In this document: positions 22,667-64,000 of the stretch, in pieces
Layout of the letters: every line of letters starts with the position of its first letter
Position numbering within the stretch: the first letter of the stretch is position 1
Origin: Halisarca cf. caerulea
Taxonomy: Eukaryota > Porifera > Demospongiae > Chondrillida > Halisarcidae
DNA: 64,000 bases
NCBI GenBank assembly: GCA_963170055.1
Contig: CAUJGJ010000083.1
Span: forward strand, 1,318,601-1,382,600
Direction: 5' to 3'
Translations under genes and position numbers: made by a program
Notes under the pieces: generated by a model
Databases searched by the model: none
What the model was told of the DNA's origin: nothing
The model's input: only the letters and a program-made list of their open reading frames with translations

Positions 22667-24337
22667 ATGGAATCGAATAGGGCTTATAGTGAGGCAGAGA
22701 AAACCTCGTTTCCCTCAAGACAGTCTACTGACCACGAGATTGACACACCCTTTCATAGTAGATGTATGAAAAGACTTCACAAATCTATGGAGAAAAGTAA
22801 TTAACTCTTTGGCTGTTTAATTATTTGTACTAACACCTTATGCACTTGTACCTTTGTGACAATTTGGGTAATCAATGCACTATTGGTAATTAAGTCATTC
22901 TATATTCTTTTTAGACTCGTATGTGAAGTTTATGCTAGAGTCCATGAAGAAATTAGGCTGGTAAGTCTTTTCATGAGTAACATAATTATGCTTCTCCCGA
23001 TGTCCTGAAAGTAGGTCTGTCCAGTTTTAAGTATTTTAGGCTGCTTTTTGTTAAAAATCATGTACTCTGTGACATGCTGCTGGTCATTTAATGTGTGAAG
23101 AACCTGTGACAGCAGAGGTGTTTGCTAAACCTGCTATGGATATTTTGTGATCATAATATTATTCATATATACATGTATGACCTGTAGTTAAGGGCCAGCA
23201 GATTGTCCTGTGTAGGTGATCCATATGATGCCTATACATTCTGCAGTGAAGTTACATTACCAAGGCATATTGTATGTGAACCGTGTGGTGGCAATGTTCT
23301 TGGTGGTTATGATCCCAAATCTAAACAGGTATTTCAGAATGTGTGAAATTTAAGGCACCTTTCCTGACACGTACTCTTATTCGTGTATACTTTAGATAGT
23401 TCTTTGTGAGAATACCATTTATTCCCAAGGATGCATGAATGATGTGTTAACACACGAGTTAATTCATGCCTATGATGACTGTCGCTCCACTGTTGACTGG
23501 GACAATTTGGAACACTTGGCTTGTTCGGAGGTTTGTTATGTTTGATTTGCATCATGTTCAAATTAGCCTTCTCAATTTATTGATATAATTTATTCTTGTG
23601 TAGATTAGAGCAGCTAACTTGAGTGGAGATTGTTTTTACTGGAAAGAGAATTTTGCCCGACTGAAGTTTGGTTGGAAAGCTCATCAGCAGGTACTGTAGG
23701 ACCATAGACACTCAATACTACGTTTATCAAAATGAAATTGGTTATTTATTTTGGGATATACGCTCTTTCATCTGCATGGTATTATATTGTGTGTGTAGTG
23801 TGAAGCTGTTAATACCATTACTTCTCTGTTGTGATTGTAATTGTGTCAATGGTGGTATATGGCAGTATGCTACAGTAGAACCTCGTTAGTAAGAACACTA
23901 TTAATGAGTAATACCTGGTTAGGAAGTACAAGGATATGATGCCCCAGCTTATAACCCATAATACTAATCTAAATGGTTAGCAAGTACTACTGATAGTGAG
24001 TAGCAATTTGGAGGGTTCCCAGGTGTACTCACTAACGAGGTTTGACTGTATTAATTTTATTTCATTCTAGTTAGTGCTTACTGTTGCCATGCTTTTGCTT
24101 TGTTGTAAACTAAGTTATAACAGATTACAGAATGCAGTAAATCTAATATTTATCATGATGTGTACCTATTTAGATGTGAGTACTCACATTATTTCACAGG
24201 ACTGTGTCAAAGAAAGAGCTACAAAATCAATTCTGTGTGTTAGAGATGTGTCTGAAAATGAGGCAAAGCAAATTGTGGACAAAGTCTTTTCTACATGCTT
24301 TAAGGATACTTCACCTTTTGAAAGAATTCCTCCTTAA
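22667..24337 (+). CDS. ATP23: ATP23 mitochondrial inner-membrane metalloprotease homologue
   Basis: M76-family zinc protease (human ATP23/XRCC6BP1); in yeast it processes Atp6 and assists F0 assembly in the intermembrane space. Exons: 22667-22796, 22915-22960, 23247-23328, 23396-23530, 23604-23690, 24200-24337; 205 residues with consistent phase. The zinc site HELIH is at residues 106-110 (23453-23467) within [14 protein letters not shown]. Other family blocks are [55 protein letters not shown] and PFERIPP. The human protein (246 residues) has a longer C-terminal tail that is absent here: the frame stops right after IPP. The active-site residues are intact, so it should be functional. No obvious mitochondrial presequence is present, as in other family members. 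Confidence 0.93.
23873..24048. mobile_element. MITE, CAGTAGAACCTC family, ATP23 intron 5
   Basis: Starts CAGTAGAACCTCGTTAGT after TA and ends ACTAACGAGGTTTGACTG before TA; the ends match in 16 of 18 positions as an inverted pair. 176 bp, non-coding. Confidence 0.75.
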
Positions 24338-27300
24338 TAATGTCACACCTGTATCGTTGACTAGTGCATGTGTATTTTCCATGTACTGATTAGCTACTGT
24401 ATTATTAATGCATATAATTATTATTTATATTATAATATTATATATATGTATATATATATATATACATTATGTGTTGTGTACTTTTATGCTGAGTGCAAGT
24501 AGACAAAATATCTGGAGGATCAACCAAAAAGGAAATGTGAATTGTTAGTGGAATGTGAAGTGTTTGCATCACTGCACCGATCTGCATTATCTCTCTGAAT
24601 GACAATGGATACCGGCCTGCTGATTCAAATGATATGTTGACTAGCTGTCAATCACCAGAAATCCTCTTCAATTAGTGTTGTCCATTGTCTCAGAAGAGAC
24701 CACGTCCAGGACAAAAGACACCTGTGTTTTCTGCAGCCGCTGGAATGAAGTGGCATGATGCATGCTCTAAAACTCATACATGTATTACTTCAAGATTTTT
24801 CCACTATAGAATTTGACTTGAAAATCCAGTGGGCTGTCACCATAGATTTGCAGTATCTATGCTGTCACTAATAATTATTATAACACAACATGCTGCATGC
24901 ATGATATAATAGTTGTTGTACATCATGTATACATATGATATATATTTTCCTGATACAACATGCACAGCAACCATGAGATAATATGTGGGAATTGTACACA
25001 ATGTACTACACCCATAGAGTCTGCACCATTACATAAACTTATACTGTTAGTTATTGGGTGAAAACAAATTTACGCTAATGTATGGCGGCCATGTTTTTTC
25101 GGTGTCAGTCCTATGCATATGGAGTATATACTACCGTACTCCATAACAATACCTGCAGCTTGACAATTATGCATATGTATATGTGTTCATTGAAACTGGA
25201 GCCCTAGCTGTAGGATACTTGTCTAGTACAGGCTGTGTGTATCTGGCACCCCAATGGTGTACTCATTATATACAGGTATGTATTCAAAAACTTGATTAAT
25301 AATAATATTGTTAAAGTGCATGCAACATGCATAAGACTAGAGCACCAAGTCCAATGAAGCACTACAATGTAACACAATAAGGAGAGTCAAAAACAAAAAT
25401 TGTTCCACATTGTACACATAATTTTCCTGATGGATGGAAAGCGACATGTTTGATCTAGAATTAGAGCTGCTTGGACTTTATCACTACATGATGAGAAATC
25501 TGGGACTAATCATCTTCTGCACCAACAAAGCTGTGGATTCGGCTTGGCAATCACTCCTTAAAAGCCGGTATGTTACATCTCCAATCTCATTCAATTGGCA
25601 CTGCATGCTTCCAAATTCTATTCTTTCTCGGGACGTACTCCCTCTATCTCCCTGCCTAGTACAGGCTGTGCATGTATATATCTGGCATCCAAGTGGTATG
25701 CTCTTTATATAGGCTTCAGTGTTACTGCATTTCATGTGCATTCAGATTGATAATTGATCATCGATGAATATCACAATCTTTCAACACCTGTGCTTCCCTT
25801 ATTGGGTAACAGTTGGCATTAGGTCCTTCTTTATTCAAGCTAGGCCATGCACTCAAGAAGGTCGATGTCCATTTGTCATCCTAGGCACTGAATCCATGGT
25901 TTACAGTCATATAGCAGGCATGCAGACCATCACAGACAGTACAACTTAGCTAATATAATGGATAGAATGCATACCTACTTGTTATACCCTGGCCCATACA
26001 GATTTATGCCGTAGAACTTGAATTGTACCCTCAAACTCAAGGGAAGGCAAAGCAGGTACTATCCAGGTACTGTACGTACTTACTATCGATCCGATTAATG
26101 TGATTTCTGTGATATTGAGGTAGGGACAGCTAGAGAATGAGATACTATTCAGGCTAGGAGTATACCCATTAATTATTAATCCAGGTACTACAGAGTTTGA
26201 CTGTACGCACAATGTTTATCACATCATACAATCAAATTAGAATTAATATTAAAATTAACATACTTTTAATTATATTTATTTTTTTTAATTAGTATGATCT
26301 GCAAAAAAGGATGAAACTGCATTATAATACTAATATAAAATTAATAAATTTAATATTAGAATTAACTAGCATACAAGGATGACCTATACAGTACAGTAGC
26401 TATCTGTAGTCGATTACTTTGCGCATATATAATAATTAAGTTATTGTAGCCATAATTTGGTTCATGGGCATTTCAGTAAGTACATAATGACATTGCATTA
26501 ATTCACACCATGGTCATGCAGTTAAAGGCCCATACAATGAAGACCAAGATAAGTCGATATTGATCTCCAGTGAAACCTGCTATGTAGGACACTTGAAAAT
26601 CTGAACACGTACCTGTTAAACTGTAGAACACTATAGGTTACACTATAGGTTAGGTTATGGCTGGTGCCTAATCCTCATACGCATATGCATGACATATATA
26701 CTGGTACAATTAACCTTGAAAAATCAGGACACCTCTCTAATTAAATCAGGACACTTTTGGTGGTCCCCATATGGTGTCTGCATTATACAGCTTCCACTGT
26801 ATACATTTCACCATAGATACTGTAGTATGTATATGGTTTTGCCACCTTGCTGGGATCCCAAGCTATAGGTATAACAGAATAATATTATGTACACTATGGG
26901 TGTTATAATCAGGAATCATAATCTATTACATCGATCATTATTGTATATTAATATAGTCTAGCTGCTTTACCTGAAGCCCCAAGGGGCAAACTGTAACCAC
27001 CTAGCTTGCTAGCTGTTGAAGCCTTGTGATATGCATCATCAGTCCATAGGACATCTCTACAAAACTTTATGCAGTATGTCAAACTATTTCTACAGTGAAG
27101 ATACATGAAAGTCAAATTCACTATCTACACATTCAGTAAATAAAATACCATTACAACGTCAAATTAAATCAGTGATGGATTATAATATTCTAATTACACC
27201 AAATGATAAAAATTGATCAGAGTGGGTGCATGCACATATTATGTGAGTACATTATATTATTCAAACAAACTGTCCATGAGCACGCAAATGCAAATTCATC

Positions 27301-27472
27301 CTGCATTGTCCATCAATGTGGATTTTGATTGGAATTTGCAAATTTAACTATAATGGGCACTACAGGAAGGAGAAGAAAAGTTATTGTGGTAACATGCCAG
27401 CATGCACATATGCATACACCATGGGTTCTACTATGTATGCACATAGCATGGTTGGCAGTACAATACGTAGTA
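24338..27472. other. Gene-free 3.1-kb stretch between convergent ATP23 and VAMP4
   Basis: Strongly AT-rich with TATATA runs (about 24440-24470). A sequence including 'tagtacaggctgtg' and 'tctggca' recurs about 440 bp apart (near 25222-25275 and 25657-25712), so a partial duplication is likely. A degenerate CAGT-family MITE may span about 26569-26800. The open frame at 25434-25712 looks like chance. No RNA gene was recognised. Confidence 0.45.
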
Positions 27473-30400
27473 CTACAGTACAGTATATATCATGTAAGTC
27501 AATCCATACGTAAAGCACCAGGAGGAGAACATACCTAGTATCACCAGGATAATAAGAACAACAACACCAACCAGACAGAGCTTTATCTATAAAGCAAAAA
27601 AGGGGTTCAATAACATGTACACACTTCAACCATAAACCAACAGCCATGATTAACCACACCTTGCAACTTTGCCACCACATCTGCTTTTGCATCTTATGAG
27701 ATGATCGTCTAAACTCGGTAGCACCAGCTACCAAATGATCTGCAAAAAGGATAAAACTATGTACATATTACTACACAGGGCTACCCTTATCACATAGCAC
27801 CTAAAGGAATATTCTGGTTTAAGAAATATAGCACTAAACCACTAGCAAGTACGTACCCTGATTATATAATATTACAGCTTGATAATGGAATACTTTGGTA
27901 AACAAATAATTCGTCTGATCACAAGGAAGGGGGGGGGGAGTATAGAAGATTGATTTACCTCATTGAGCAAACAATGTACCGTAGGTCACTGAATGCATAC
28001 ATGTTCATAAGTAATTAATGCTTTCAGAAAAGATTGCGCTAGGCAAATGAACATGATTGATTATGTGCATGTACATACATATGTACATACATACCTGATT
28101 TCTCTTCAAGGTCGTCGAGCTTCTCTCCTCTCTGCAGTACCTTTCCAATATTGTCCCTCATAACATCCATAACATCACTTACCTGACCTTGCACTCTACA
28201 CCAAAGAACAGACAACTATTCAAATACATACATACATACATACGTATACATATGATACATATGATAGTGTTATAGCAAGGATCAAATACACATCGATTGC
28301 ATAACATTATACTATTGGTACTACTGTATACATACATAATATGTACACAGAATATTGCAGTTTATCCATAAGTGCTCACAATCTCTTGATGTCATCCTAC
28401 ATACAGAGTACATCGAGTGAGAGCTCTCTACAATAATACTACATTCACTTAAGTACAAGTGGCAGTTATAGTCCCAATTCTAGATGACAACATTATGTAT
28501 ACCGCATATCTGGAAATATTGGCGACATCTTTAGGCGGCAGCCCCGATATTGTTTTCATTTGGACTTCCGGTGTGTAATGCTCGTCCAATATATATATAT
28601 ATATATCATATGGATTTGAAGAAAAGTCTTATAATAGAGAATTTATATAATAGTAATAGAGAAGTATGAATTTATACAGGAATGAGTTATAGGAATTGTT
28701 TTGAAAACAATTGCCAAATATGACAATTGTTTTCAAAACAATTGTCCAGTTACAATAAACAGTATGTCCTATGAATGTTCAGCTGTGCACTTACCCTTCA
28801 ATGCTTTGTAAGTGATTCGAGTGCGTGGGGCAGCAGCCCCCACGAGTTTTTAACTTGAATTACTTGTTAATTTGGCGGTTTGGTGGTCAGGATCAAAACC
28901 CCCAAATTTCTATAGACTTACCTACTATACTTTGTCCTTGCTGTACAACCACCAAATATAATTTCCGCCAATATTAAATTACAGCCTGATCTTGCCCAAA
29001 TCGCCAAATTTAATGATCGCCAATATTTCCAGATATACGGTATATCTAGTAGCATGAGTTTTCCACAGTGTACATTCTGTACTCCTGCAGCAGAACTACA
29101 TAATGGAGTAGGCCACAGCTTCATTAAACACATGGTCAATCGTGGATAGCCAAATACTATGACCAAGCAAAGGAGCTGTACAGAGGGTTTGAAATGTTCC
29201 AAGCTCAGGGTAGTGAGCTTGCTGAGTCTGTCAGTGTTGGAAACGGGATACATAGGTGTCCATGGAAATTAGTGCATAACTGGAGAAACAATCTGATGGC
29301 AAAATAAACAAGGGCCTGAATTTGACAATAAGCTTGAGGTTTCCGGTACTCCAATCCCTAATAGGTAATTTGATAACACTGAGACAAAGACCAGATCAAA
29401 AGCAAGCAAGTGGCTAATGACATGATGTTTGGGCATCCTAACCATCATACAAAACTTTCTAATTGTGTGTTCCTTGTCATCTACTGCTGCTGCAGAACCT
29501 TTGGCACTCAAGAGTGCTAATATATTGTACTAGAGTGACTGCATCTGTGCAATTCATATTCAAGCAAAGGGTACATATATGAATAATATTTGAATATAAA
29601 TTTGTGCTGTACAAAAATAGGTAGTTAGATATATACATACATTCAGTGCGTGGATAGAGTATCCTATACATACGTATAATATACATACACTTTACCTTGT
29701 AACTACATTATCTCCTTGCTGTACACTATTATGTGAAGATGAATGGTGCTTCCTTCCCAGTTCTCTAGAATGAGCAGACAAAACACCATTCTAACAGTAG
29801 CAGTTACTCTATATGAACTGCTAGCACGTACATGTTGACCAGCATCAAATGTATCAGACAGATGACACATGCGATATACAATCAAACTCACACTCTGTCA
29901 AAATGTATATCCTCTTCATCAGAGTAATCATCTGCCTGGTCAAGCAATGGTCGCCCCTGGAGTGTAGGAAAGACCATAAAACTGGTACACTCACTTATCC
30001 ACAATGGTAAAGGGTGCATGCTAGTTCTGCGCAAGCGGAATACATAGCTGTGTCACTACACTACTTCTTCAAGCTATGCTTGACAACTAACACATAACTG
30101 AAAACTAAGTTCTAAAAAGAATGTAAGTAGAATGAAATACAGAAAACAATAGTTGGCTTTTAGCAAATATTCTAACTACAAATTGTATGACTGTCAGAAT
30201 TACCAACTGGAGCATGTAAGCCCCTGCTCAGTTGTATTGAAGTGTAAACCATACATATATAGTGACTTCCACATGAGAGTATCCCCACAGTTTTACACAG
30301 GATTATCTTCATCATTGGCTTGAATCGAATAATCAACGAAGAGGCGCAAGAAGAGTAGAACAGGTGAATTATACAGACCAGGGTTTGGTACAAAACAAGG

Positions 30401-30601
30401 CCTCCGACACAGGGCTTATCATGACTGAACCATAAAGGGAATTTCTTTACTGAAGTGGTTCCCCCGCCACAGGCCATCTAGGCATTGCCGAATAACACTT
30501 ACAAAAAGTATGACGAAGTCCTAATTCATCTAAACATATAAACAGCGTAGAATATTAAGACGTACTTGGCCCGAGCGTCCTCTAACAAACTTCGGAGGCA
30601 T
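27473..30601 (-). CDS. VAMP4: VAMP4-like R-SNARE, 6 exons
   Basis: Vesicle SNARE; VAMP4 in vertebrates acts in trans-Golgi/endosome traffic. Exons in transcript order: 30566-30601, 29894-29956, 28380-28396, 28095-28195, 27660-27739, 27473-27586; 136 residues with phase kept (human 141). It begins MPPKF like human VAMP4. A dileucine plus acidic cluster, LLDQADDYSDEED (16-28), matches the VAMP4 trans-Golgi sorting signal. The SNARE motif runs from about 40 to 95 with zero-layer Arg61 in VLQRGEKL, then KQMWWQSCKIK and a tail anchor of about 102-120. The IK after the WW..C motif and the acidic dileucine favour VAMP4 over VAMP2 or VAMP8. Exon 3 is only 17 nt. The tail after the anchor (18 residues to TAG) may instead be cut by a splice at CTAG/gtatgt, so the extreme C terminus is uncertain. 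Confidence 0.9.
28502..29040. mobile_element. MITE, CCGTATATCCGG family, VAMP4 intron 2
   Basis: Begins CCGCATATCTGG and ends CCAGATATACGG, flanked by TA (28500-28501 and 29041-29042). Subterminal 'attggcgac' and 'gatcgccaat' words match the 11847-12062 copy. The longer interior includes another hairpin around 28695-28745 (GGCAATTG-type arms) and the phrase 'gcagcccccacgag' also seen at 17285, so it looks like a composite or nested insertion. Confidence 0.7.
28695..28745. repeat. Short hairpin inside the MITE of VAMP4 intron 2
   Basis: The arms 'aattgttttgaaaacaattg' and 'caattgttttcaaaacaatt' pair across a short loop; each arm is itself nearly palindromic around TTTTGAAAAC. It looks like structure internal to the mobile element. 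Confidence 0.55.
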
Positions 30602-30843
30602 ACTATTTGAGACTTGTAGTGATCTTCGACGTCAGCAAGGGGATTCCCCTCGGTGTGGTATCTGCACAGAGCTAGAGGCGGAGTTTATTCTTCACGTGCC
30701 TTAGAGCCCATATATGCCGTAAACCTCACTCTTCTGTTCATTCCTGACAGCCACGTGTGTGTAAGGAAACGAGTACACTCAACGAAATTCTGTCAAATTA
30801 AACTCAGACTCCCTCCCCGCTAGTATTATCGTAGAGTAATACT
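30602..30843. promoter_or_regulatory. Shared divergent promoter, VAMP4 / DYNC1H1
   Basis: 242 bp separates the two start codons. Two palindromic E-boxes CACGTG occur at 30693-30698 and 30752-30757, and no clear TATA box is present. The region is GC-richer than the flanking introns. Binding by bHLH-type factors is inference from the motif alone. Confidence 0.6.

Positions 30844-64000
<33,157 letters not shown>

Noticed and set aside
22626..22718. Upstream in-frame extension of FBXO45 (ATG at 22718)
   Set aside because: It overlaps ATP23 exon 1 in antisense, shows no F-box family similarity, and the ATG at 22625 directly precedes the F-box.
25434..25712. 92-codon open frame in the gene-free stretch
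   Set aside because: Composition and residue pattern look like translated repeat DNA; no splice context and no family recognised.

Overview
This is a eukaryotic, intron-rich, AT-rich window from an animal genome. All recognisable genes are metazoan orthologues. The compact genes, 60-100 bp introns, head-to-head promoters and many small TA-flanked transposons fit a non-bilaterian animal; I suspect a demosponge of the Amphimedon type, but that is inference and no species marker is present. I rebuilt exons by hand from open frames, GT-AG borders, phase continuity and remembered human orthologues. Every assembled multi-exon gene keeps phase throughout.

Layout. 1-4.0 kb: unidentified sequence with a possible 3' exon of an upstream gene (1223-1367) and a decayed non-LTR retrotransposon (about 1710-3330, + strand). 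4013-4183 (-): a 56-residue membrane microprotein resembling SMIM30. 4289-15286 (+): DNAAF5, 19 exons, 839 codons. 16346-20052 (+): RNPC3, the U11/U12-65K protein of the minor spliceosome; its last intron carries U12-type splice signals. 21798-22625 (-): FBXO45. 22667-24337 (+): ATP23. 24.3-27.5 kb: gene-free and AT-rich. 27473-30601 (-): VAMP4-like R-SNARE. 30844 to the window end (+): cytoplasmic dynein 1 heavy chain (DYNC1H1), 69 exons and 4,184 codons, running out of the window in the C-terminal region.

Organisation. Three of the gene pairs are divergent with short shared upstream regions: SMIM30/DNAAF5 (105 bp between start codons), FBXO45/ATP23 (41 bp) and VAMP4/DYNC1H1 (242 bp). Introns hold the transposons: two related Tc1/mariner-type elements in DYNC1H1, several TA-flanked MITEs, and one two-hairpin foldback element present once in DNAAF5 and once in DYNC1H1. 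Several long, near-perfect hairpins remain unexplained.

Functionally the window mixes dynein biology (DNAAF5 for axonemal dynein preassembly, DYNC1H1 for the cytoplasmic motor), membrane traffic (VAMP4), ubiquitination (FBXO45), mitochondrial proteolysis (ATP23) and minor-intron splicing (RNPC3). I see no operon-like logic linking them beyond promoter sharing.
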